In this document: positions 1 through 6,384 of the stretch, one piece after another | Numbering within the stretch: the stretch's first letter is position 1 | Layout: every line of letters begins with the position of its first letter | Assembly: GCA_947178465.1 (NCBI GenBank) | Contig: CAMWYL010000107.1 | Span: forward strand, 1-9,377 | Reading direction: 5' to 3' | DNA length: 9,377 bases | Source of the DNA: an uncultured Lachnospiraceae bacterium | GTDB lineage: Bacteria; Bacillota; Clostridia; Lachnospirales; Lachnospiraceae | Program-made: the position numbers and the translations under genes | The notes under the pieces: generated by a model | What the model saw: the letters and a program-made list of their open reading frames with translations, nothing else | What the model was told of the DNA's origin: nothing | Databases searched by the model: none

Positions 1-54
1 GAGTTCTGTTATCCCTGCATAACCGCTGATTTGCTCCGTAAACTGCTCAATGGA
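1..54 (-). pseudogene. Possible remnant of a large serine recombinase (C-terminal region), running off the left edge
   Basis: The minus strand from 54 to the edge translates without a stop and includes IEQFTEQISGYAGITEL. This resembles the segment near the C-terminus of large serine recombinases of conjugative transposons (DUF4368-like region, with a pattern of the type F..I..Y..I.EL before the final helices). Just upstream, the same frame gives a basic, coding-unlike stretch, while another frame gives a Lys/Arg-rich peptide ending at a stop near 51. The match therefore starts abruptly. If the reading is right, the rest of the C-terminus lies left of the window and the recombinase core is missing or frameshifted here. 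Only about 17 residues support this, from memory of the family, so it is tentative. Confidence 0.33.
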
Positions 55-235
55 AGAACAGTTCCTTTTTGTAGAAACTCGGTTTCTTGACCTTTGCCTT
101 GCGCAAGCGGTTACAGATGGTGTGAAGCCCCGCGTCCTCTGATCTATACGCTCTGACGCTGTGTTAATATTCTGTTGTGATTATGGTAATGGTTGTTTAG
201 GCAAACCGGAATTTATTTATATGGATAAACATTTA

Positions 236-649
236 CTATTCGAAAAATATAATATCCATGGTTTTCTTTTCCCGCATTTGGCTTAAATAGTGGTTTGAAA
301 AATGCCCACCCCAATTGAAATCGTAAAGGACGATAGCTGTGTTTACACGACGTTTTAGTTTATCTGCAAATTTTGCTTTTAATAATTTAATAATTTTTTC
401 CCCATAAGGGAAATCTTTAAATAGCTCTTCTGTCCTGTTGCCCATTATGCAGTTTTCCGATTTTTTAGTGTTTTTCATACAGAAAATGTTATACCAATTA
501 TACAGAACTAAAAAGTCCATTTCCTTGGTAATCCTGCCTTTAAATCCGCAATTGCACGTTTCCCCTTTCACTATAAACGAAACTCCCACCCTTTTCAAAC
601 AGACAAATAATCGGATTATATATCTCCATGCACACATCATATTTGGCAT
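236..649 (-). CDS. Orphan ORF of unknown function, possibly a fragment
   Basis: This is a 137-codon open frame in an AT-rich region. Its first 36 or so codons overlap the last coding-like piece of the decayed gene upstream, so the genuine part probably begins later, near the internal Met at residue 44 (MDFLVLYN) or residue 58 (MKNTKKSE). The C-terminal half is lysine-rich and includes ELFKDFPYGEKIIKLLKAKF and then NTAIVLYDFNWGG. That ending weakly recalls small bacterial immunity proteins of the Imm22 type, a resemblance from memory only. No good ribosome binding site was seen before the candidate starts, and there is no catalytic motif, signal peptide or membrane segment. It may be the 3' remnant of a broken gene rather than an expressed protein. 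Confidence 0.3.
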   Translation of the reverse strand: MPNMMCAWRYIIRLFVCLKRVGVSFIVKGETCNCGFKGRITKEMDFLVLYNWYNIFCMKNTKKSENCIMGNRTEELFKDFPYGEKIIKLLKAKFADKLKRRVNTAIVLYDFNWGGHFSNHYLSQMREKKTMDIIFFE

Positions 650-1036
650 CCTTGTCCGCCAAGACAGCAGCTTTGATTAGATGAGGACCTGCCCCTGTTC
701 ACCACCGGAAGACAGAAAAAGTCATACGCCTTTGCCGTCAGGTTGATTTTCATGCCCTCGCATCAAAACCCCGTGTAATTCCGTTTTCGCTTTCGATTGC
801 TTCTCATGCCGGCCCAATCCCGTAGTATAGGTAAGGATTTCATCACCGTTCTCGTCATACACATGAACTCCTCCGGACCGGACTCGGCTTCATACGGTTC
901 GCCAAACAGGATGCAAAACCACCACTCGTCTGCTTCCCTTATTTCCTTCATATCCATTTTCCATCAGCGTTGTCCTATTCAACGCTGCTTTGATGACCTC
1001 GCTTTTCCGCAGGGTAACCGTCCCTTGCTCCCTCAT
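540..1036 (-). pseudogene. Decayed gene with coding-like segments in alternating frames
   Basis: No single frame stays open here, but protein-like pieces follow one another in the same direction. From 1036 one frame gives a segment containing TVTLRKSEVIKAALNRTTL. From 957 a second frame gives ADEWWFCILFGEPYEAESGP. From 868 the first frame resumes with VHVYDENGDEILTYTTGLG, meets TGA at 724-722, reads on through SSGGEQGQVLI and stops at 679-677. A third frame then takes over with IKAAVLADKDAKYDVCMEIY and ends at TAA 542-540. At least three frame changes and one in-frame stop would be needed to restore one protein. The neighbouring intact genes show no such damage, so sequencing error is unlikely. 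I do not recognise the parent family; the acidic, Asp/Asn-rich style would suit a small accessory or toxin-immunity protein, but that is a guess. Confidence 0.45.
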
Positions 1037-1133
1037 CCGTCCAATACTGCTACTTCACCCGGATTTAGACAATCGGGAATATATTGGTGTTTTTCAGATT
1101 AGTATCCAAACTATTACATTCTATGCCGATTCC

Positions 1134-1156
1134 GTTTCAAAACAGTTTTCTGAAAC
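1134..1156. other. Hairpin-forming inverted repeat downstream of the HD gene
   Basis: The 23-nt sequence GTTTC...GAAAC folds into a 9-bp stem (one G-U pair on the minus-strand transcript) with a 5-nt loop, starting about 30 nt after the HD gene stop. Neither strand has a T-run directly after the stem, so it is not a classical intrinsic terminator. It could be a 3'-end stability hairpin or a weak terminator for the nifS operon. Its position, just where intact coding ends and the decayed zone begins, fits an operon end. Confidence 0.35.
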
Positions 1157-1185
1157 AACAAATTTACTTTCTCGGCTCATGTCGC

Positions 1186-1734
1186 TCAGTCCTGAAAAGT
1201 TTTAAGTGCCTCTATCGTTTGCACGATCAAGTCATCCAATGACCAGCCAAGCATATCTGCACCTCGTTGAATAACTTCCCGGTCACATCCTGCAGCAAAT
1301 CCTTTTGACTTAAACTTCTTTTTTACTGATTTTAATTCTAAGTCCCGCACACTCTTTGAGGGACGCATCAGCACAACTGCACCAATTAATCCGGTAAGTT
1401 CATCTACCGCATAAAGTACTTTCTCCATCTCATGCTCAGGTTGAACATCAACTGTAATTCCATATCCATGACTGGCAGTTGCATGAATAATTTTCTCATC
1501 AATTCCACGTTCTTTCATAATTTCCTGACTTTTAATACAGTGCTGATCCGGATATTGTTCAAAATCCAAATCATGTAAAAGTCCTACAATCCCCCAAAAT
1601 TCTTTTTCATCTCCATATCCTAATTTTTCCGCAAAGTACATCATGGTTTTCTCTACAATCCGTCCATGCTGCAAATGAAATTCATCTTCGTTAAATTCCG
1701 TAAGCAAACTCCATGCCTCTTCTCTTGTCATCAT
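1186..1734 (-). CDS. HD-domain superfamily hydrolase (predicted, COG2316-like)
   Basis: This encodes a cytoplasmic protein of 182 aa with metal-binding HD-domain motifs: His23, the central HD pair in GLLHDLDFEQ (residues 51-60), the histidines of HATASHGYG (84-92) and Asp111 in VDELTGLI. The pattern matches a small predicted HD hydrolase family common in Clostridia. Family members are presumed phosphohydrolases, but the substrate is unknown. The start is placed at the ATG at 1734 because GAGGG lies 7 nt before it. An ATG two codons earlier (1740) sits almost on top of that GAGGG, and an open frame reaching 1773 overlaps the iscR-like gene. It follows iscR by only 14 nt and so is very likely co-transcribed and possibly coupled to it. 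Family assignment is firm; a role in iron-sulfur or sulfur metabolism is inferred only from position. Confidence 0.85.
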   Translation of the reverse strand: MMTREEAWSLLTEFNEDEFHLQHGRIVEKTMMYFAEKLGYGDEKEFWGIVGLLHDLDFEQYPDQHCIKSQEIMKERGIDEKIIHATASHGYGITVDVQPEHEMEKVLYAVDELTGLIGAVVLMRPSKSVRDLELKSVKKKFKSKGFAAGCDREVIQRGADMLGWSLDDLIVQTIEALKTFQD

Positions 1735-1748
1735 ATTCATTCCCTCAT

Positions 1749-2168
1749 TTATTTTTTCTTTTCCTGTTTCCATTCATACATATCGGCCAATGTGATATTG
1801 TCAATTACAGAGTTGATTGCTTCGCTTAGTTTCTTCCATAATATCACATTTGAGCAGATGTCCTTTCTTTTACATCGGCTTCCGTTCTCTTCGACACAAG
1901 GTGCCGGAGCCAAATCTCCCTCCATTACACGAAGTATCTCTCCAACGCTGATATCCTCTGCATCCCGTGTTAAAAAATATCCACCACCTACTCCCCTGCT
2001 GCTGCTGAGCAGCCCATTTCGTTTTAAAGTGGCAGCAATCTGCTCAAGATATTTTTCCGACAATTCCTGCCTCTTTGCTACTGTTTTAAGACTGACCGGG
2101 TATTCATCCCTACATTCCAATATATCCAGCATAATACTCAATGCGTACCTGCCCTTCGTTGATATCAT
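1749..2168 (-). CDS. iscR: Rrf2-family transcriptional regulator, IscR-like
   Basis: A protein of 139 aa, the usual Rrf2 length. The N-terminal winged helix-turn-helix is clear: MISTKGRYALSIMLDI at the start, the recognition region around residues 27-52 (SLKTVAKRQELSEKYLEQI), and the wing SSRGVGGGYFL at 56-66. Three cysteines at 91, 99 and 105 (C-x7-C-x5-C) lie where IscR proteins hold their Fe-S cluster; E. coli IscR uses C-x5-C-x5-C plus a nearby His. The position equivalent to that His appears to be Asn. The cysteines argue for a cluster-sensing IscR-type regulator over CymR, the cysteine regulator of the same family, which lacks them. The ATG at 2168 follows AAGGGAG by about 11 nt. The gene is downstream of nifS and nifU rather than first in the operon, so it probably feeds back on the nifS promoter. 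Confidence 0.9.
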   Translation of the reverse strand: MISTKGRYALSIMLDILECRDEYPVSLKTVAKRQELSEKYLEQIAATLKRNGLLSSSRGVGGGYFLTRDAEDISVGEILRVMEGDLAPAPCVEENGSRCKRKDICSNVILWKKLSEAINSVIDNITLADMYEWKQEKKK

Positions 2169-2246
2169 AAATGAACCGTCTCCCTTCCTATTGCCCCTCC
2201 GCCAAGGACTTGTTCACTCCGATAAAAAAACAATAGCCTGTCCCGG

Positions 2247-2720
2247 TTATTCACCCGACTTTTCATAAAGTTTTTCAGAGAATTCTTCTCTTTCCTCTAT
2301 GTCATCTACCGGGGGTCTTAAGCCTTCCATCTGCAGATTGTTTTTCTTAGCATAATCCCACAATGCCGCATAGACAGCTTCCTCTGCCAAAAGGGAACAA
2401 TGCACTTTTACGGCAGGAAGTCCTCCCAATGCTTCCTGCACAGCCTTATTTGTAAGCTTTAAAGCTTCTTCCACCGATTTCCCCTTAATTAACTCCGTTG
2501 CCATACTGCTGGTTGCCACCGCCGCACCACAGCCAAATGTCTTAAACTTACAGTCCTTAATAATCCGGTTTTCATCAATTTCCAGATAAATCCTCATGAT
2601 ATCGCCGCATTTTGCGTTTCCCACCGTTCCGATGCCACTGGCGTTTTCTATCTCTCCGACATTCCTTGGATTATTAAAGTGGTCCATAACCTTTTCGCTG
2701 TATTCTATGATCTGACTCAT
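2247..2720 (-). CDS. nifU: NifU/IscU-type iron-sulfur cluster scaffold protein
   Basis: This is the scaffold on which NifS-delivered sulfur and iron are assembled into [2Fe-2S]/[4Fe-4S] clusters. Its 157 aa form an IscU-like domain. The three cluster ligand cysteines are at 38 (GNAKCGD), 64 (TFGCGAAVA) and 108 (KVHCSL), with the conserved Asp at 40. LPAVK at 101-105 matches the LPPVK chaperone-recognition motif of E. coli IscU with one change. The last 27 or so residues are an acidic tail (PPVDDIEEREEF) beyond the core domain. The C-terminal Nfu domain and central ferredoxin-like domain of full NifU are absent, as is usual in Clostridia. GGAG lies 10 nt before the ATG. It sits 50 nt after nifS and 78 nt before iscR, in one operon. 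Confidence 0.95.
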   Translation of the reverse strand: MSQIIEYSEKVMDHFNNPRNVGEIENASGIGTVGNAKCGDIMRIYLEIDENRIIKDCKFKTFGCGAAVATSSMATELIKGKSVEEALKLTNKAVQEALGGLPAVKVHCSLLAEEAVYAALWDYAKKNNLQMEGLRPPVDDIEEREEFSEKLYEKSGE

Positions 2721-2770
2721 ATTTCGCTATCTCCATTTCTTAATATTGTAAAACAACTTTGGAGCTTCCA

Positions 2771-3949
2771 CTAGGCTTTCTTTATAAAATCTTCATAAAG
2801 CGGCGACATATTGCGAAGCCTCTCCACAATTTTTTTCAGTTCGTCAATTACATAGTCCAGCTCCTCTTTTGTGGTTTCATCAGAAAGTGTCAAACGAAGA
2901 GAGCCGTGGGCTATTTCATGGGGAAGCCCGATTGCAAGCAGCACATGGGACGGATCAAGCGAACCGGAGGTACAGGCAGAACCGCTGGATGCCGCTATAT
3001 CCTTTTGGTCAAGCAATATAAGCAGTGATTCTCCCTCAATAAACCGAAAAGAAAAGTTAGCATTATTGGAAAGGCGCCTGCTCCTGTGTCCATTCAGTCT
3101 TGTATATGGTATCTTTGTAAGTACCCTGTCTATCAGATAATCCCTTAATCCGCTTTCATATTCACGCCTTTTCTCAAGTTCCCTCTCTGCTATTTCTGTT
3201 GCTTTTCCAAAGCCGATGATGCCCGGCGTATTGTGGGTTCCTGCCCTCCTGCCCCTCTCCTGTGCTCCTCCATGGATAAAGGAACCAATTTTTGCGGAAT
3301 TACGGATATACAGAATTCCTATGCCTTTGGGACCGTTAATTTTATGTCCGCTTGCACTCAACAGGTCAATATTTAACTCCTCAACATCAATCCGCTCATG
3401 ACCGTATGCCTGCACCGCATCAGTGTGAAACAAGATTCCGTTTTTGTGTGCAAGTTCTCCGATTTCTTTGATTGGCTGAATTGTTCCTATCTCATTGTTG
3501 GCGAACATGACCGTAATGAGTATTGTGTCTTTTCTGACTGCCGCTTTTAATTCATCCAGCTTTATTACCCCGTTTTCATCTACATCCACATAAGTGATTT
3601 CAAAACCAATTTTTTCTAAATACTCACAGGTATGCAGAATTGCATGATGTTCTATTGTAGAGGTAATAATATGTTTTCCCTTTTCACGATTTGCAAATGC
3701 CGCCGCTTTAAGCGCCCAGTTATCCGACTCGCTGCCGCTCCCCGTAAAATATATCTCTTCCGGTTTCGCATTCAGGAAATCTGCTACCACGGCTCTTGCG
3801 TTTTCAATCGCTTTTTTGCTTTCTCCTGCAAAACGGTATATGCTTGAAGGGTTTCCGTACAATTCTTTAAAATACGGCTGCATTGCTTCATACACTTCAT
3901 CCTTTACCCTTGTTGTTGCCGCATTATCCAAATAAATCAATCTGCTCAC
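2771..3949 (-). CDS. nifS: Cysteine desulfurase, NifS/IscS class
   Basis: A PLP enzyme of 392 aa that removes sulfur from L-cysteine to give alanine and a protein persulfide, feeding NifU. Visible landmarks are the N-terminal YLDNAATT (6-13), the PLP-stacking His101 in IEHHAIL, the HTDAVQ strand with Asp177 and Gln180, the Schiff-base Lys203 in SASGHKINGPKG, and the persulfide Cys326 in the long class I loop SSGSACTSGS. The length is typical for the class. The start codon is GTG at 3949-3947; a perfect AGGAGG at 3963-3958 lies 8 nt upstream and MSRLIYLDNAATT matches the family start, so this choice is firm. It is the first gene of the nifS-nifU-iscR-HD cluster and is preceded by an AT-rich regulatory gap. 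The cysteine made by the upstream operon is its substrate. Confidence 0.96.
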   Translation of the reverse strand: MSRLIYLDNAATTRVKDEVYEAMQPYFKELYGNPSSIYRFAGESKKAIENARAVVADFLNAKPEEIYFTGSGSESDNWALKAAAFANREKGKHIITSTIEHHAILHTCEYLEKIGFEITYVDVDENGVIKLDELKAAVRKDTILITVMFANNEIGTIQPIKEIGELAHKNGILFHTDAVQAYGHERIDVEELNIDLLSASGHKINGPKGIGILYIRNSAKIGSFIHGGAQERGRRAGTHNTPGIIGFGKATEIAERELEKRREYESGLRDYLIDRVLTKIPYTRLNGHRSRRLSNNANFSFRFIEGESLLILLDQKDIAASSGSACTSGSLDPSHVLLAIGLPHEIAHGSLRLTLSDETTKEELDYVIDELKKIVERLRNMSPLYEDFIKKA

Positions 3950-4098
3950 TTTTATGTCCTCCTAAATGTTCATGTTATTACATACTGCTCACCATATATA
4001 TATACGCAATTGCAAATCTTATAATTCCCATATACATACTATGTTATAGCTGTAAAAAAATTTCCCCTTTCTTGATTTACTGCTTGGTTAGCAGTCTG
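3950..4098 (-). promoter_or_regulatory. Intergenic regulatory region upstream of nifS
   Basis: This AT-rich gap separates the GNAT gene from nifS and is the longest gap between intact genes. On the minus strand it holds TTGACA at 4103-4098 overlapping the GNAT stop, but with no good -10 at 17 nt. A second option, TTTACA at 4056-4051, is followed after 16 nt by TATATG. Also present are TATAAC at 4048-4043, an 11-nt perfect inverted repeat ACATAGTATGT (4044-4034), a small stem ACTGCT/AGCAGT just after the GNAT stop, an 8-bp palindrome GCAATTGC (4013-4006), a TA-dinucleotide run (about 3994-4004) and two copies of AGTATGTA (4040-4033 and 3986-3979). A promoter here is likely; which hexamers are used is uncertain. 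The repeats are candidate operators for the IscR-like protein. Confidence 0.5.
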
Positions 4099-4590
4099 TC
4101 AAAATACTTTTTCCATATATACACAGACAAATCTCGGGTCTCCTGCCGTTTCCTCCTCGCCGTCCTTTTTCGGCTCAAGGGTTCGGGGATTCATGTCATA
4201 CCTCGCTTTATATCCTAACTTTTCATAAAATGGAACAGCTTCTTCACGACTCGTAATGATTATCTTTTTATAGCCCCTCTCCAAAATCCATTCCTCGGCC
4301 GCCTCTATGCCAAGCCTTCCGGCTCCCAGCTTTCTTGCCATACTTATCGTTGCCACTCTCTCAATTTTTGCAAACCCCTTATTGGGATTGAGATAAATTC
4401 TATTGGTACTCAGCGGTCTTCCCTCATCGTCCACTACCAGAATATATTCCGATTCTCTGACGTCATCTGCAAATTCGCCTTCCAGAGAAAGGTGAAAGCC
4501 CAAGACCATGGCTTCCGTGCGCACATAATATACCCCGGCTCTTGCCCATTCTGAATCTACCCTGATTGCCCTCATTCCTATGCTTCCCAT
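4099..4590 (-). CDS. GNAT-family N-acetyltransferase
   Basis: A soluble acetyl-CoA-dependent acetyltransferase of 163 aa. The acetyl-CoA binding motif (R-x-x-G-x-G) is seen at residues 86-91 as RKLGAG, followed by the helix EAAEEWILERGY. The C-terminal GNAT signature appears as EAVPFYEKLGY (117-127). The N-terminal half (IRVDSEWARAGVYYVR) matches a clostridial GNAT subfamily of unknown substrate. The first ATG (4590) overlaps the permease stop by 13 nt and has GGTGAT just before it. An ATG at 4575 would place the start nearer the conserved IRVDSEW segment and leave a 2-nt gap; I cannot decide between them. As the last gene of the sulfur operon it may acetylate the imported compound or a product, as SnaA/SnaB do for S-(2-succino)cysteine in Bacillus. 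That parallel is inference. Confidence 0.85.
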   Translation of the reverse strand: MGSIGMRAIRVDSEWARAGVYYVRTEAMVLGFHLSLEGEFADDVRESEYILVVDDEGRPLSTNRIYLNPNKGFAKIERVATISMARKLGAGRLGIEAAEEWILERGYKKIIITSREEAVPFYEKLGYKARYDMNPRTLEPKKDGEEETAGDPRFVCVYMEKVF

Positions 4591-5513
4591 CTTATCACCA
4601 TTCTTTCTACTTTATTTACAACAATGTCAATTACCGTGGTAATGACGCCGACCGCTACGATACCGGCAAGTACACATCTGTAGTCAGCAAAACTCTTATA
4701 TTTCTCAATAAAATACCCAATGCCAAGGTTCATGCCAAGCATTTCCGCACCCGACAGGCACATGAATGCTCCCCGCAGGCTCTTCGAGATACTCCTGATA
4801 ATCCCGGGCAGGCAATATGGAAATATCACCTTTGCCAGCATTCCCAGGGTTCCGACTCCCATTGTCCTTGCGGCCTCAATGATGGACTTATCAATCTGCC
4901 CGACTCTTGCAATCGTTCCCTGGAAAGTCGGCCAGAACACTGCAAAAAAAATTACCGCAATCGCTGCCTGCCTGAACGTGGAGAGAATCATGATCATATA
5001 CGCCGAAAACATCAGCGGCGGAAGCAGCGTGATCGCATTAGAAAGTGGAAGCAGCACTTCCCTTACCCTGGGTATCCAGCCTGCCAAAAGACCAAGCAGG
5101 GTTCCGAGAATGACCGCCAATAAAAATCCCCAGAACAAAAGCTGCAGCGATCCCAGTATGTCCGCGACGATTTCTTGCGGTTTATCCACAAAGACATGAA
5201 ACAATCCTTCGGGCGACGGAATCAGCAGATCGTTCTTTACTGCTCCCGCTTTGTAAGCCACCTCCCAAAAGACAAAAAAAGCGTACACGACTACTGCTAT
5301 ATCCGATGTACTCTTTTTTTTGTTCACATGTACACTCAGCGCGTAAATGACAAAGATCAGGCTCAGGGCAACGATATAAGCCGTGCTGTCATAGTACGCC
5401 TTATGAGCGGTAAAATAAGGAAGGACGAGGGTCAAAACGATATTGATGACAAAAAGCAGGGTAGCGATTCCGAATTCAATATACATTCCGGGCGCAAGCA
5501 AGAATTTCTTCAT
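4578..5513 (-). CDS. ABC transporter permease, SsuC/TauC/NrtB-like
   Basis: The inner-membrane channel subunit of an importer, 311 aa. The permease domain starts around residue 75. The EAA cytoplasmic loop, which contacts the ATPase, is IIEAARTMGVGTLGMLAKVI (211-230) followed by PYCLPG. Ahead of it is the family-typical LIPSPEGLFHVF (97-108). Hydrophobic segments fall near 12-32, 44-62, 70-88, 118-144, 155-197 and 283-300. Related SsuC/TauC permeases are about 250-275 aa, so this one has extra N-terminal membrane segments (about residues 10-62). Its ATG overlaps the ATPase stop as ATGA, showing translational coupling. The subfamily takes up sulfonates, taurine, nitrate, bicarbonate or thiamine precursors, and the sequence alone does not settle which. 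The cysteine synthase neighbours favour a sulfur compound. Confidence 0.9.
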   Translation of the reverse strand: MKKFLLAPGMYIEFGIATLLFVINIVLTLVLPYFTAHKAYYDSTAYIVALSLIFVIYALSVHVNKKKSTSDIAVVVYAFFVFWEVAYKAGAVKNDLLIPSPEGLFHVFVDKPQEIVADILGSLQLLFWGFLLAVILGTLLGLLAGWIPRVREVLLPLSNAITLLPPLMFSAYMIMILSTFRQAAIAVIFFAVFWPTFQGTIARVGQIDKSIIEAARTMGVGTLGMLAKVIFPYCLPGIIRSISKSLRGAFMCLSGAEMLGMNLGIGYFIEKYKSFADYRCVLAGIVAVGVITTVIDIVVNKVERMVIRWEA

Positions 5514-6337
5514 AATATCACCTCTGAATCAATGTTGTCCTCCACATGGGCATAGAAACTTGCTATCAGCTTTCTGTGAAGATTTTCATACTCGACGGTT
5601 CCAATCAGATTATCCCTTTTTCTGGGATGGGGGAGCTTTACATTCAAAATCGTCCGTATCTTTCCCGGTTCCATTACCACAATCCTGTCAGAAAGCAAAA
5701 TGGCTTCGTCGATGTCATGGGTCACAAATACAACCGTCTTATTGTGTTCCATGCAGAGCCTTGAGACAAGTTCCTGAAGTTCAAGGCGAAGCTTGGGATC
5801 CACCGCCCCGAATGGCTCATCCAAAAGAAGGACATCCGATTCCAGTGCAAGAGCCCTTGCAACCGCAACTCTCTGTTTCATCCCGCCCGAAAGCTGTCCG
5901 GGGTACTTATTTGCCGCCCCTGCGAGACCCACGTTTGCAAGATACTCCTCCGCCTTCGTTTCCCGCTGCTTCCTGGTATATTTCTTCCCACTCTGCCGAA
6001 TTCCAAAATCCACGTTTCCCTTTGCCGTGAGCCATGGGAACAGGGAATATTGCTGAAATACAACCGCCCTGTCAGGACCGGGCTCTGCAATTCTCTTCCC
6101 ATCCAGAAGGATCTCCCCTGACTTTGCCTTGTTCAGTCCGCTCAGGAGCCCAAGCAGAGTCGATTTACCACACCCTGACAATCCCAAGATACATACGAAC
6201 TCACCCTCTTTGATATCAAGATTCACATGCTCCAAAGCGGAAAACCTGCTTTTCTTGTCTATGTAGTCAAAAGACACATCTCTTATTTCCAGTTTATTGG
6301 GATTGTCCGATAAATCCCTGATCATATTTTCGCCCAT
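5510..6337 (-). CDS. ABC transporter ATP-binding protein, SsuB/TauB/NrtD-like
   Basis: The cytoplasmic ATPase that powers the adjacent permease, 275 aa. All nucleotide-binding motifs are present: Walker A GLSGCGKST (52-60), Q-loop VVFQQYSLFPWLT (92-104), signature LSGGMKQR (149-156), Walker B VLLLDEP (169-175) and the H-loop His207 in VFVTHD. The PGPDRAVVFQ segment is characteristic of the nitrate/sulfonate/taurine/bicarbonate import branch. The C-terminal 60 or so residues look like the short variable tail of that branch, not a regulatory domain. The ATG at 6337 follows GAGAGGG closely; an ATG at 6325 is a weaker alternative. The gene begins 47 nt after cysK with no terminator between, and its stop overlaps the permease start. 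No gene for a substrate-binding protein accompanies it in the window. Confidence 0.93.
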   Translation of the reverse strand: MGENMIRDLSDNPNKLEIRDVSFDYIDKKSRFSALEHVNLDIKEGEFVCILGLSGCGKSTLLGLLSGLNKAKSGEILLDGKRIAEPGPDRAVVFQQYSLFPWLTAKGNVDFGIRQSGKKYTRKQRETKAEEYLANVGLAGAANKYPGQLSGGMKQRVAVARALALESDVLLLDEPFGAVDPKLRLELQELVSRLCMEHNKTVVFVTHDIDEAILLSDRIVVMEPGKIRTILNVKLPHPRKRDNLIGTVEYENLHRKLIASFYAHVEDNIDSEVIL

Positions 6338-6384
6338 GTTTCCCTCTCATTCAAGTCAACAACCTCGCTACCGACAACGGAGCA

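Noticed and set aside
438..1205. Plus-strand open frames of 70-100 codons in the left zone
   Set aside because: They have no ribosome binding sites and Ser/Pro/His-rich, low-quality translations, and they lie opposite the coding-like minus-strand segments.
2224..2251. Possible terminator or attenuator between nifU and iscR: a short stem over the nifU stop followed by seven T on the transcript
   Set aside because: The stem has only four A-T pairs, one mismatch and two G-C pairs, too weak for confident termination, and iscR follows without a visible promoter.
3994..4004. TA-dinucleotide run as a phase-variable repeat
   Set aside because: Only about five TA units in an AT-rich promoter region; too short to propose slippage.
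4079..4097. ACTGCT/AGCAGT stem right after the GNAT stop as the terminator of the sulfur operon
   Set aside because: The stem has 6 bp and no T-run follows it; it could as well be an operator half-site or chance.
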